Below are positions 36,006 to 47,499 of a stretch of DNA of 64,000 nt, piece by piece. Positions within the stretch are counted from its first letter, which is position 1; each line of letters starts with the position of its first letter. The notes below the pieces were generated by a model. The model was not told where the DNA came from, did no database searches, and saw only the letters and a program-made list of their open reading frames with translations. The position numbers and the translations under genes are program-made. Source of the stretch: Omphiscola glabra (taxonomy: Eukaryota > Mollusca > Gastropoda > Lymnaeidae); the NCBI GenBank assembly GCA_964017045.1, contig OZ024794.1, positions 7,972,329 through 8,036,328 of the forward strand. The letters run 5' to 3'.

Positions 36006-36166
36006 TCATGCACTAGGAGTTGGAAGGCCTGATGCAATAGACGCAAATGAGTCAAGTGTTGTCGCCTCAACTGTTCCTTTTGGAAGCTTGTTCCAGTCCC
36101 TGATTGTCTTTGGTAGGAATGAGAAGTTCCTATACTGGCTTCTCGCTGGTATGAGCAGGAAATTTA
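36006..36166 (-). pseudogene. Non-LTR retrotransposon, C-terminal reverse-transcriptase tail (5' truncated)
   Basis: On the minus strand, about 50 codons read LLIPARSQYRNFSFLPKTI then RDWNKLPKGTVEATTLDSFA and end SGLPTPSA-stop. The pattern F-x-P-x-T-I-R-D-W-N-x-L-P is the familiar last segment of jockey/CR1-type LINE ORF2 proteins. Nothing upstream (higher coordinates) continues the RT domain, so this is a dead 5'-truncated insertion. The noncoding continuation (3' UTR side) reaches about 35868 and matches the copy at 45722-45914. Confidence 0.6.
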
Positions 36167-37179
36167 AATTAGTTAAATTCTGCTAGACACTTATCCCAAA
36201 GTTAGGAAAATTGTTCTAAAATTGACTTCAAATAAATGTAACTTTTACACCGTGACCCAAATTTTACTGATATGACGACCACAGATTTAGAAATCACGCC
36301 GACATTAAATACATTTGCGATTGCGTACAAACAGTGTGGATTAAATAAATAATAGAACAAGATATGCTTAGGCGTGAAGAGAAAAGACCGGACAATTAAG
36401 CGGACGATCAGCTGGATTCTTTCTTCAGCAGACGAAAGATAACAAGAAACGACCGATAAATTAAATAAAAAATGGAAATAGAAAAGTATGTCTTCGTGAA
36501 TGTCAATAAAGTCAATGCAACTCAATGATGAAAACAAGAAGCGATCTAACTTATTGTTAGAAGCGAAAGTTAAGTTGTTCAAAACCAGAACTTGAGTCCC
36601 ACATTAGTCTGTGGTACGTACTTTCAAGTTAAAAAAATGAATTTTTATTAATTTAGATTTTAAACCCATAAAAATTGGAAACAGAAATGGGGGGCAAATT
36701 AAGAATCACTGGTTAAAAAGTATGCGATCGGTTTCATATTTGTTTTCATTTTTCACTCTCGCTGGTGTCTTAGTTCAAGAAAGTAGAGCACATCCACACA
36801 CACACCAAACGTGTGTTGCAGACATACTACATAGAATCAAGCACTCTCTGATCTCGTGTCAACATAATCAGACTGGAAAGTGATAGAGTATGTTCTGCTG
36901 AGTACCTGACAGCGAAAATGACTGACACGTCGAGGTGACTCACATACTGTTACAATGATTACCAAAACACGAGACGAAAAGTGAAGCCAGATAAAATGGA
37001 TCCAGGAAACTTGGTTATTGATCAGGTTAATCTTATTTGGCGCCTGGGGTGGACTGGGTCACCTGATTCCTGGAAAATCCGGGTGGACCGCCGGGGTTGT
37101 TAATATTATTGCCGCACTGAGAGCTTCTGCTTAACATTCAAACTTACGTTTTAAATCTGGACATCCAGAGTTTTGTTCC
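36167..37179. other. Intronic, no gene recognised
   Basis: Apart from the interspersed repeat at 36800-36893, AT-rich unique DNA. A minus frame at 36202-36582 is leucine/phenylalanine-rich but lacks a family match. Confidence 0.45.
36800..36893. repeat. Interspersed repeat pair, copy 2
   Basis: Matches 17697-17790: CACACCAAACGTGTGT, ACTACATA, TCTGATCTCGTG and AACATAATCAGACTGGAAAG. Confidence 0.5.
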
Positions 37180-37430
37180 GGGCCGTTTGGACACTCAAGT
37201 CTACCACTGGACACTCAAGTTTACCACGGGACACTCAAGTCTACCATTGGACATTCCAGTCTACCACTGGACACTCAAGTCTACCACTGGACACTCAAGT
37301 TTACCACGGGACACTCAAGTCTACCACGGGACACTCAAGTCTACCACTGGACAATGCAGTCTACCACTGGACACTACAGTTTACAACCCAACACTCCAAT
37401 CTACCACTGCCCACCCTAGTCTACCATAGG
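37180..37430. repeat. 20-bp minisatellite (GGACACTCAAGTCTACCACT)
   Basis: About 12 copies, decaying at the right end into ACACTCCAATCTACC-like units. Confidence 0.94.
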
Positions 37431-38060
37431 TTGGAGCAGTTGCGCTATTATATCACTTGAGGTGCCAGGAAACAGTAAGTCTTTAGTTCTTTACATTTCT
37501 ACAGTCGGAAAATATTGTAATTTTTGTTACACATACATTCTAAGGCGGCGAGGGGTATAATGAGCCTTTAGCTCTGTGAACGATACAAAGTATACTTTAG
37601 CCTTAAAGGAAAGCTCGCAACTGTTGTGCCCCGGCCCACTGATGTCCCGCAAGCTGATGTTAGGTGTGCCGCGAGCTGACGTTAGGTGTGCGGTGCCACA
37701 AGTGTTCGAAGGCAGGGAAAGGCACAAAGTATATGTAGGTACATAAATAAACCGTGATGATACAAAGGGGACATTGTTGACAAGCTGTCCAACTCTGCTA
37801 GGACAGAAATGTGTCCAACACAGACACTCGTACGTAGCAGTTCACGCTGTTATCGCTCCTTTTCGCATTAAACGTCATTATAAATGTTAACTACTTTATA
37901 TTATTAAGTAAATGTTTGCATGTTTTTACTTAGGGTGTACCGCGTGTGAAATAAAAATGTCTGAGCTCTAACTTAGAGTAATCAAACTGTTATGTTTGGA
38001 CCTCCAAGAAACATGTACAATTTTACAAACCACTGCTATTTGTGTTCGTGCACATTAAAA
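37431..38060. other. Intronic, no gene recognised
   Basis: A short duplication GCTGATGTTAGGTGTGC/GCTGACGTTAGGTGTGC at 37650-37692. Nothing else structured. Confidence 0.5.
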
Positions 38061-38222
38061 CAGGGGTTCCCAGACGTTAACGTTTGGCGGACCGGTGGAC
38101 AATTATTGAATATTATATTAGGGACTGGTGTCAGATTTATTACTTAGATTTTCTGCTTATTTGATCACAAATATTCAACGTTATGCGGATCAGAAATGGA
38201 AAGTCTCGCGGACCACCCTTTG
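38061..38222 (+). mobile_element. hAT-like relic beginning CAGGGGTTCCCAGACG
   Basis: The left terminus CAGGGGTTCCCAGACG is followed by GTTTGGCGGACCGGTGG. The right part has CTCGCGGACCACCC but lacks a terminal repeat. The end matches, in reverse, the fragment at 61499-61582. Confidence 0.45.
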
Positions 38223-38506
38223 GGTGAAGGCTTCTTTACATTAGATCAATGGATGGCTTAACACCCAGCCTGGCGCAATTTTATCCTCGGACACGTCCAA
38301 GAATCGCCTCTGTCCTGTCTCCATTACCCCCGTCCCCCCCCCCCCCCGGGCTCTGATAACTACTGAACCCAACCAGTGACTCCCAGCGGGAGCGGAATTG
38401 GCACAGTTAGGTCTGACGTGCCTGGCATAAACGAGACGGTCGTGCATTGCCCTCCTTTGTAAGAGTAAAACGTTCTGCTGGTAGATACAAATAAATAGCT
38501 CAGACC

Positions 38507-38601
38507 GGATAAAATAGACACTGTCAATGGTGATACCACATAAACGGAGACTGTCAATAATGACACCCGATAAACAGAGGCTGTCACTGATGACACCTGT
38601 T
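38507..38601. repeat. 29-bp minisatellite, three copies
   Basis: GATAAACAGAGACTGTCAAT followed by GATGACACC, repeated three times with changes. Confidence 0.85.
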
Positions 38602-38680
38602 CATCAAAACACAAAGTCGTTGACGTCATCGCAACCTTTAAACCAGACACTTTGATGCTTTAACCTTCACTCAGAGAGAC

Positions 38681-39043
38681 TCAATACCTTTGTGAAATTT
38701 AACGGAGTTGAAAAGAAAGACGTAATACCTTTGTGACACTAAACAGGGTTGAATTGAAAGACTCAATACCTTTGTGAAACTAAACGAGGTTGAAAAGAAA
38801 GACTTAATACCTTTGTGACATTGTACAGGGTTGAATTGAAAGACTCGATACCTTTGTGAAACTGAACATGGTTGTATTGAAAGACTCAATACCTTTGTGA
38901 AACTGAAGAGGGTTCAATTGAAAGACTCAATACCTTTGTGAAACTGAACAGAGTTGAAAAGAAAGACTAAATACCTTTGTGACACTGAACAGGGTTGAAT
39001 TGAAAGACTCGATACCTTTGTGAAACTGAACGGGGTTGAAAAG
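38681..39043. repeat. 41-bp minisatellite, about nine copies
   Basis: Constant 41-bp spacing of CTCAATACCTTTGTGAAACT, then GAACAGGGTTGAAWWGAAAG. Confidence 0.94.
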
Positions 39044-40476
39044 AATTATTTTTAAAAGACCGCCGCGAAAACTTTTTTAAAAATTAAAAAAAAACACCAC
39101 CAAAATGTTTTCTATAGAGAATTCAGGAGCAAACATCTGATCATGTGCAGATGGTGGGTTTTGAATAAGTTTAAAGTTATTGCAATATATGTATGATGAC
39201 ATTTATTACATTTAGACAGTATTTAAAGAATAGCAATAGTTAGAATACACACTCTATTATATGTATTATGTTATTTTATTTTTAGGTTTTAAGACCAACG
39301 ACAGACGACTGCCATCTATCTTCCTACTCCCCCCCCCCCAACACACACACAAACACAAGAGTCACCACCCTAACTGAAAAAATAACTGTTCCGTTCTTAA
39401 ATGCTTTCACTAACTTCCTCTTTGTTCGTGGTGGCAAAATCTTCGGACGGCTAATTGACCCACTTCCAGTCAATATATCGAACTGAAACTTGGCACGTAG
39501 ACTCGTTGACGATGACAACATATTCTATCAAATTGTCAGCACACCCACCCCCTACCCCCATACCTCTTAAAAAATCAAATTGCCAAGGAGAAGATGAAGG
39601 AAATAGGATGACACTGATTTCACGTAATAAAACTCCCGATAACTGCGCAAAATGAAAATATTAAATTAAAAAAAAATAATTTAAAAAAAAAAAAAAACTT
39701 CGTTTTTATGCGTAGTTTAATTACTAGATATTTCATTAAGGTGAGTAGTGAACCGTGGACGCATTAGCATGAGCAGTTCCTTGTGTTATTGCAATGCTTG
39801 TTATATGGCAACATAAATTTAGAAGACAAGGAAAGAAATATGGCTTGGAAATAACTATAATTGTTTTTAATTTGTGAAGAGTTCGAGAAGACCATTTCAG
39901 TCTTAATGCTATTTGCATAAATCAGATATTTCTCTACAGATACCTAACAAGATTAGGCTCAATTAAAATTTTTAGGGATTTTAATTTATGAACATTTTCA
40001 GAAGTAACCAGAGATTGTTTCATTGAATATTAAAATTGTTAGAAGTTCGTGTGAGGTGACATCGTGGTACGTTACATGAACATTGCAAACTGTTACATGA
40101 ACACTGCAGACAGTTACAGCATCACAATGAGAAGCTACAAAACATGTCATTAGAGTTCCCTTAAGATCCCATTTATAACAGTGAGACAACTTATAATACA
40201 ATTTTTCCAGAAAATATAAGAATAATTTATTCCTTTTCGAGATGTATATGAAAAAAAAAGAGTCTAAATTCACTGAAAAGTGTCAAAATGTGTTTTTGTG
40301 TTAACAGTTCTGTACGCTGGAGCAGAGGATGTACGGGGGGGGGGGGGGTAATGGAGGGGCGCACGCGTACTAATCTTTCTTTAATTGTTGAATAATTATA
40401 GCTGTGACGTAATGAAGCGTTAAAAATATATGCGATATCGTTCATCCGTGAAATGGTGCCGGCGTTGTGTGCCTTG
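39044..40476. other. Intronic, no gene recognised
   Basis: Apart from the interspersed repeat at 39413-39663, AT-rich. A duplicated GTTACATGAACAYTGCA at 40070-40110. A G tract at 40336-40349. Confidence 0.5.
39413..39663. repeat. Interspersed repeat, copy 2 (~250 bp)
   Basis: Partner of 23985-24245: TTTGTTCGTGGTGGCAAAAT, CGGACGGCTAATTGACCCAC, GAACTGAAACTTGGCACG, ACTGATTTCACGTAATAAAA, in the same orientation. Confidence 0.6.
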
Positions 40477-40613
40477 AGCTTACTGTGGTGTGGGGGAAGT
40501 GGTGTTGGGGTGGTGGTGTGGGGGAGGTGATGTGAGGGAGATGGTGTGGGGAGGGTGTGGGGGAGATGGTGTGGGTGGAGGTGGTGTGGGGGAGGTGGTC
40601 TGTGGGAGGTGTG
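40477..40613. repeat. GT/G-rich low-complexity repeat
   Basis: Irregular GGTGGTGTGGGGGAG units on the plus strand. Confidence 0.85.
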
Positions 40614-41575
40614 GGTAATTCGTTTCTTTGTGTAAATTGGGGTGCGGATGTTGGGGTTATAATTTAGTAAGTTGATGGGAGTGTTTGAGCAAGTTGTGGT
40701 GTTCATTTATGGTAAAGTGTGTGTGTGGGAGGTGGCAGTGTCGTGTTCCGGTGTTCTTTAGTTTGAATGTAGAAGTGCTGCTTGTTTTGTGGTTCTGGTG
40801 TGCTTTAAAGTGGGTGTAGTTGATTAAAGCATTTTTAGTTTTCTCATTAACATCCCTTTTCTTGTAAGATAAAATAAATCATAGGAATTTTTTTTAAACA
40901 CGTCAAAATTTAGTTTAAGATTCTCAAAGTGAAGAAATATTTCCCTTTTAAGGTGAATTTTTAACTGATGAGAAAGTGGAATTTCGATTAGCTGTATGTT
41001 GCTTCAAAAAAAGAACACAATTAGTCTCCGTTGGTTAAGTATAGTATGTCTTTGGCAACCATGGGCCTTTATATCTCCCCATCACACATACACTCACGTG
41101 TTCATTTTAACATCTTACTTTACACATGACCCTGTCAGAATTTAATGATATAAACTGCTGAAATTTTCAGAGTACTTTCAATGAGCCCATTTTCAACTGG
41201 GTGCCCCAATTTCTTATTGAAGGGGCCAAAATAACTTGCCTTGAACAAAATATAGTCCAGGGTGTTTGGCTGTCGTTAAAACGATGACCACGACTGAGTC
41301 ATCGAGATGACCATGACGTGTTTATTTTTTTCATCAATAGTTTTAAATGTAATTTTTGATCACGTCTTTGTAGGAGATGCTTCATTAATGAAGAACCCCG
41401 CGTAATTAACGAAATAAATAATGCCCCAAGAATGCCTTGTTTTTTTCAGACTACGGATCGAATCGGACAAAATTGTTCGAGGTACGTTTAGAATTGTCAA
41501 TGCTTAAATATAATAGGACAATTACGGATACGAACAGTTTTTGATGCAATAAAATGCTGTCCGATGCTAAATCAA
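40614..41575. other. Intronic, no gene recognised
   Basis: A GTGTTC/GGTGTG-rich patch continues to about 40810, then unique AT-rich sequence. Confidence 0.5.
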
Positions 41576-41700
41576 GGTTGGTATGCACACAGCTGACAGC
41601 GTGCCGGTATGTACACAGCTGACAGTGTGCCGGTATGTACACAGCTGACAGTGTGCCAGTATGTATAAAGCTGACAGTGTGCGGGTATGTGCAAGGCTGA
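41576..41700. repeat. 26-bp minisatellite, about 4.5 copies
   Basis: GGTATGTACACAGCTGACAG plus TGTGCC at a strict 26-bp period. Confidence 0.94.
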
Positions 41701-42158
41701 TATTTTGTAATATAAATTTGCGAGCTGAACAATTTCGCCCTGATAAAGAATACAATGTTTCATAAATATTTATTTACGTTGGGCTACAATTATAAGCGAT
41801 TCTTCTATCACCAATCACGGCCCATTGTTGGAGTATCAGTCTGTAGCCAAAAACTTGAATGAACTATTGTTATATTCCCTACTCCCCTTGCATTCACATT
41901 GCCATATTTTTTACATCCCTCCAAATTATTCCCCCAATTCTCTTACACGTCATTCCAAACATTACGCAATAATGGCTCTCTTCATGACAGGTTTGGCAGA
42001 TCGGCCAGCCACACAATGATATCAATGGGATCAATCGACTGTTTCCAATACAGTTCATTAATCACAATATAATTACGACGTCAGTGACAGTGTACTGGCT
42101 CATTCCATTGATTTTTTCCCCCATTTTAAAATTAATAATCGGAATACGCCTCAACCAT

Positions 42159-42787
42159 GACAAAGCCTCGTGTCCATGGCAAAGCCTCACATCCATGGCA
42201 AAGCCTCATGTCTATGGCAAAGCCTCACATCTATGGCAAAACTTCACGTCCATTGGTAAGTCTCACTTCCGTAGCAAAGCCTCATGTCCACGACAAAGCC
42301 TCACGGATATCGCCAAACCTCAGGTCCGTGGCAAAGCCTCACGTCCATGGCAAAGCCTCATGTCCATGGCAAGGCCTCATGTTAATGGCAAGGTGTCACG
42401 TTCGTAGCAAAGCCTCATGCATATGGTTAAGCCTCTCGTCCATGGCAAAGCCTCACATCCATGACAAAGCCTCATGTCTATGGCAAAGCCTCACATCTAT
42501 GGCAAAACTTCACATCCATGGGTAAGCCTCACTTCCGTGGCAAAGCCTCATGTCCACGACAAAGCCTCACGGCTATCGCCAAACCTCAGGTCCGTGGCAA
42601 AGCCTCATGTCCATGGCAAAGCCTCATGTCCATGGCAAGGCCTCACGTTAATGGCAAGGTGTCACGTTCGTAGCAAAGCCTCATGCCTATGGCTAAGCCT
42701 CTCGTCCATCGCAAAGCCTCACGACCGTGGCAAAGGCAAAGCCACATGTCCATGGCGAAGCCTTACGTGCATTGCAAAGCCTCGTTA
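42159..42787. repeat. 19-bp minisatellite with a 266-bp (14-unit) higher-order repeat
   Basis: Unit CCTCATGTCCATGGCAAAG. The same ordered series of variants (for example TATGGCAAAACTTCAC, GATATCGCC/GCTATCGCC, GTTAATGGCAAGGTGTC) recurs exactly 266 bp later. Confidence 0.95.
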
Positions 42788-43847
42788 TGAAAGTAACAGA
42801 AGTGGGAAGGTTTTTTGTCTTAACCACAAAAATTGAATGGAACTATTCAAATTTGTTCAAAATAAATGAAAACATGAAATGATATCTTTGATAGTTTAAT
42901 GGCATCTTAGTCGCTGTTTTATTTTGGAAAACATAGGAAGATACTGTTGTTAAAAATATATCATTTTAATAAGATTTCACTTTCATCTATAAGAAGATTT
43001 CAAAGTTAAGAAGACATTTTACGTTTTGATTAAATTATTCCGGAAACTATCTTTTATTTCCAGTTAAGTTTTTAGAGTTTATTATACTTAATAAGAGGCT
43101 TCGGTTTAAGATTTTTAGCACCACTGTTTGAAACGATGTTTAATGACTAATTGTACGTTTGTGTTCTTTATCAATCGGTTATATGGTTGACAGAAAGAAC
43201 TTTGTGGGGAAGGAAAGAAAGAAAACGGAAATGTGTGTACGGCCCACAAACTTAGCACGTGTTTAGATGTGAGCCTGACGTCACCCGGCGCCATTTTAAA
43301 GATTTATTTTGTAGTTTGGGGTTTACGTGGCTATTTTGTGGACGTGCTGTGTCGCATGATGCGATGCTCTGTGTCTCGATTAAAACTGTTAGCTAAACTG
43401 TGCGGAAGTAGATTTGAATGGGTGTGTCCGAGCCAGGTGTTCTCAATATGAAATAGAAATACCCTCAACATGGGTCGGGGTACTTTTAAAAAAATACAAC
43501 ATCTATGCGTTTAGCTTCTACTAATGAGTCCAAATATAAAGATGGAGAAAATGGACATTAATCAAAAAGAAATATAGTTATATTGTCAAGAATGTTTGTG
43601 TTCGAGAATATGTTTTTATGTGTCCTATGTGTATTCTAGTAAAAGGTCACCTTGACCCGTACAGGAAAACACAGTTGATATAGTACAATATTGTACGTAA
43701 CAGATGCGATTGTTTGATATGTCAAAACCTGGGTGCGCGACTGGGAAGAAGATTCCTCCCTAAAGATAGAAGAGGGCGTAGCATATATATTCATAAAAAT
43801 ATCCTTGTCAACCACGTGGACGATTGATGAGCTTACTTTCCATCTCC
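42788..43847. other. Intronic, no gene recognised
   Basis: AT-rich; the open stretch 43233-43451 (plus) has no identifiable domain. Confidence 0.45.
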
Positions 43848-43928
43848 TCAAACGTGGCCATATATTTCTTGGAACTCATACAGCTCAAATGTGACCATAC
43901 ATTTCTTGGAACTCACACAGCTTGAAAT
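43848..43928. repeat. Two-copy tandem duplication (~44 bp)
   Basis: GTGGCCATATATTTCTTGGA then ACTCATACAGCTCAAA is repeated as GTGACCATACATTTCTTGGA then ACTCACACAGCTTGAA. Confidence 0.85.
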
Positions 43929-45094
43929 GGATTTTCGATGCACTAATCCTTAAATAGAACTTCAGCTTTTAAAAAAACCGAACATCAGGAAAAAAAGTAT
44001 TTGGAAAATTCGATGTATTTTGAACAAAACTGCACTTTTGGGTTTTTTTACATTCTATCTTTGTTTTTTTTGTTGAAGAGAATTTTTTTTAAAAACGGAT
44101 CAGTCTAAATATGTTGGAATAAGAAGAAATATTTTTAAAACAAAAAATGGCTGTCGTGGGATCGTTCATTTTATTTCCCCAGATATTTAAACGAGCGATA
44201 TTCCTGCTGCGGTCGATGTTATTGTGTTATGTCTACCCAATTAATTATTTCATTTGCATTAAATCCGAGCCAGAAACTTTTCTAAGGAGCGGGAACGCTG
44301 TGAGCGTGTTGGTTTGGGTGGCGGGGGAAGCAGGGAGGAGGAAAGAATTGTGAGTGGTCAGACCTGACTAACATTTTAAGGTAAATAATGTAACATATTC
44401 ACATTTTGGAGCTTGAAGTTAAAAAAAAAAACGATTCCCTAGAATCATGGCATCCAATGTTTTTATTTCAAAATTAAAAGCCAAACTCTGAGCATTCGTG
44501 ATTCTAAATTCATCTTATTTATTTCATTAACAGTTTTAAATGTAATTGTAGATTTTATTTGCTTTAAATTCCGGATATTCCATACTTGCCATCATACAAT
44601 ATTAATCCGAGTATCCTATGTTAGTGTTAGGCAATTGATAATCACAAAATACATTTACACTATCACTTTTGTTGTGTTTGTTGGGTTAGCGATTTGAGGC
44701 AGAAAGTCATGGATCGATCCGAATGGAAAGATGTGGTGGAGCAATCCAGGGCCCTACTTGGGCTGTAGCACCACTGATAATTGTTATATTTTAGTTGTAT
44801 AATATTAACTCTTAATCCACTAGAATGGAAAAAGAATATATAGCCAAATGAGCACGCCAGTGGCGTAGGAAGGGTTAGGGTCGCCTTCCACACCAGTTGA
44901 TCTCACATTACTTTGTCTTGATGTTATAGGACCGGATGCAGATCATCGTTTCTCCGTTATAGTGTCAAACTAATTTTGCAATGAGGGGCGGGTGAGAGCT
45001 TAAGAACGGAAGTGACCCACAAAGATGGACATCGTCTAAAAAAGACGGACACAATTGAAGAGTCATCCGTCAATCAGCCAGAGCTGTGTAGTGT
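43929..45094. other. Intronic, just downstream of the signal-peptide exon
   Basis: AT-rich with a solo transposon terminus at 44868. The plus open stretch at 44147-44353 is hydrophobic but unsupported. Confidence 0.45.
44868..44886. mobile_element. Solo left terminus of the CAGTGGCGTAG family
   Basis: CCAGTGGCGTAGGAAGGG resembles the left ends at 737 and 46807. No partner end is visible nearby. Confidence 0.3.
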
Positions 45095-45100
45095 ACTTAC

Positions 45101-45278
45101 CCACGGTGACAGCGATCGGCAGTAAGGCGAGGAAGGCAGCTACTGTAGTGACCACAGAGATATGTAGATGCTGGAGGTCGAAGGTCATTTCCGTCAATTC
45201 AGCGAAGATCGAACATGGTAGTGCTTCCGTTTCATTTGCGTTGCGTAGTTCTCCTCGATCGCGTGTCCTTAAAGCATT
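45101..45278 (-). CDS. 5' exon with start codon and signal peptide, same gene as the Ig exon at 22771-22910
   Basis: Seen: on the minus strand a pyrimidine-rich tract ending CTTCCTCCAG lies before 45278 and a GTAAGT donor lies after 45101. The proposed ATG is at 45188-45186 (context GGAAATGA). It gives 29 codons: a short polar start (MTFDLQHLHIS), then a hydrophobic core VVTTVAAFLALLPIAVTV, then one leftover G. That G plus the first two bases of the exon at 22910 make a glycine codon, so the two exons join in frame. The frame is open to the acceptor, but upstream ATGs in other frames open two tiny ORFs, so bases 45278-45189 are probably 5' untranslated. Inferred: signal peptide of a secreted or GPI/TM-anchored Ig receptor; intron of about 22.2 kb between the exons. 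A membrane-anchor reading of the hydrophobic segment is possible if the exon belongs to another gene. Joining is not proven without transcripts. Confidence 0.62.
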
Positions 45279-45721
45279 CTGGAGGAAGATACATAAAGAC
45301 AAAACACAATTAGCTTCGACTTTCGCGTATAATGGAGACTGGAGAAACAATGAATGAATCTTGTAAGCTGCTGAAGGAGACGTCACGTAAATAAAACAAT
45401 GAAGCAATCGTTTAATTGGTGTTAATGGCGAGAAGGCTGGGAGATACTGTGTCAAACGGTTGGGAAGCAAAAATTACGAAGTCTAGATTTGAAGGGAAAT
45501 GTTGAAGTTGAGGTTTAATTAAAATACAAGGCGATGTGGTGTTTTTGTTTGCTTTCAAATGATGGCGTCATCTAGTTCTGTAATTGAATCTGAATATTTT
45601 GAAGACATGCCGGTGTATTTGATGAATCAATCTTAAGATTTAGTTTGGTAAGAGATCAGAAACTAAATGAGCATTAAACTCTTTGGAACATGTATTGTAT
45701 TTAGTGAATGGTTCAAACGAT

Positions 45722-45914
45722 TCTTCTAAATCTTAAAGGCCCACGATCAATGCACTGATCATTCTGGGGCCTATTTATGTAGACGAGATGTGCGATCTTT
45801 TTGTGCTTGATATTGAAGAGGATATTTCACTGGTTGCAAGGGTTACACAGTGAGGGTATCAGGAACTGGGGGCTGGACGACCTGAGGCAATAGACGCATA
45901 TGTGTCAAATGTTT
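45722..45914 (-). mobile_element. Second copy of the same LINE 3' end, more severely truncated
   Basis: On the minus strand the last codons TFDTYASIASGRPAPSS-stop (stop at 45861-45859) match the C-terminus of the copy at 36 kb (SFASIASGLPTPSA). The downstream untranslated part is also shared. Only about 18 codons of the ORF remain. The two copies differ at many positions, indicating old insertions. Confidence 0.55.
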
Positions 45915-46798
45915 ATTAGTAGTTTGATTATGTTTATGGCTGAGAAGAAATAAACGTGAGGATTTTATCTCATATAAAATTATTCATTCGACTCCTGAAG
46001 AAATTAAACTAAAGTAAAAAAAAAAGGAAGACAAATTCCAAAATTTAAATGTTTAACTTTTAGTGAAACAATTTTTTTTGTTGTGTATTTAAAAAAAATA
46101 TTATTTTTTCCACCAATTCTCTATAACATTGTAAACACTTGCACCTTCCCTTAACAGTTCTCGGATAAACTCATATACGTTTCTCAACGCATTTCTTAAC
46201 TCATTCCTGCGACCGTTTTATTCTTCATCCAACGGAGAAAAGAACCCTCCGAGATAAAGCTAATCTCTAAAGCCACGTAGAAGCTGTCTGAAAGGGTCAC
46301 GTCTGCTGGTCAGTCATCTGCCCCAGTTGCTGGGCTATATTGACCCCCTCCTGTGACGGCTCTAGGGGCCAGTCTCCGAAGACACTTTAAATAAGAAAAC
46401 GCTAAGGCCTGTATTTGATTTTGCTGTAAGTATTGCTCAGTCCTGTGTACATCCCGGCCGGGTTTTCTGTTCTAATTCATTGATTTGAACTGTAGCCACA
46501 AAGAGCAGGCTACTCTGGCCATCAAGGGCACGGCAAACGTGGCGCGGGGGGGGACTCTTGAGTTGATTGCAAGCTTAACTTTATAAAGACTAAATCTGTG
46601 GTAAGATTTCTTGTACTCAAGGGCGTATCTTAGTATTGTTCATTTTTGGACCAACTCGTCAAATTTGAGCACCCATAAGAAACGATATTATCATCCATCT
46701 TAAAATGTTAGTTAGGTCTGGATGAAGGTTCTACCGACATATGGTACCTGTATCAGGTGGATAACCAAAATGCTCTACGTTATTATAAATAAATAATT
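45915..46798. other. No gene; possible conserved noncoding block
   Basis: 46240-46550 is complex sequence (GGTCACGTCTGCTGGTCAGT, CCCCAGTTGCTGGGCTATAT) in an AT-rich setting, upstream of the signal-peptide exon on the gene strand. Confidence 0.4.
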
Positions 46799-46806
46799 GG
46801 TCCCAT

Positions 46807-46987
46807 CTAGTGGCGTAGCGAGGGGGAGTAAGGGGGCATCATGCCCCAGGCGCTACTCAAAAAAGGGGCGCCAAATAGTCCGCAAAAGTATATTTTACAT
46901 ATAATATTGTATGCTTTTCGAATAGGGGGGGGGGGGCGCTAAAAAGGTATTGTGCCCCGGGCGCGAGTTAAGCTCGCTACGCCACTG
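46807..46987. mobile_element. Second copy of the CAGTGGCGTAGC foldback element
   Basis: Starts CTAGTGGCGTAGCGAGGG and ends GCTCGCTACGCCACTG. Both flanks are GGTCCCAT (46799-46806, 46988-46995). The interior is the reverse complement of the 737-904 copy (ATATTTTACATATAAT, TATTCGAA, GCGCCCGGG), so the two are the same family in opposite orientation. Confidence 0.78.
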
Positions 46988-47499
46988 GGTCCCATAAAAA
47001 AGTAAGAGAGACAGGCAGTTTCTAGCGTTGGATTCTATTCTGAAAGAAATGTTTCCCATCAAAATATGCACTGCATCAGTTTCACAAGTGAGTCGAGTTC
47101 CAATGTCTTGTTGGTCGTTGATACATAAGCACGATTAGTTGCTTCATTTCACCATAACCATTTGAATTTGGCGGGTTGCGATTACCAGAAAAACGATGTG
47201 TGTGTGTGGGGGGGGGGTGGTTTCAGTAGATCTGGGGATTAATTTATTCAAGTTATTGAGACAAAATGTATTGTACAAAGAAAGATACACCCTTCCATAA
47301 AAAAAAATCAAAACAAAAAAAATCTACCAATTAATAAATAAATAAAAGCAATAAAGAATTCAGTAAGAGTTTTTTTTTGTTTCGTTTTTTTTTTTAAATG
47401 CTACGAGAAAAGATGTGACTGATTTCAATTGCTACGGAGAACGGTAGACAGAGTTCTTTGTTTTACCTAGTTTCTTATTGGAAGAGTCGGGTGGTCAGC

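Larger units (their letters stand above)
22911..45100 (-). other. Inferred ~22-kb intron of the Ig-receptor gene
   Basis: It is bounded by GTAAGT (45100-45095) and ...CATCTAG (ending 22911) on the minus strand, with matching codon phase across it. It contains minisatellites, hAT-like elements, an RT tail and a hammerhead-like motif. The extent is inferred only from the two exons; an unseen small exon inside could divide it. Confidence 0.5.

Noticed and set aside
44147..44353. Hydrophobic 68-codon plus frame
   Set aside because: Lies in the inferred intron on the opposite strand; no support beyond openness.
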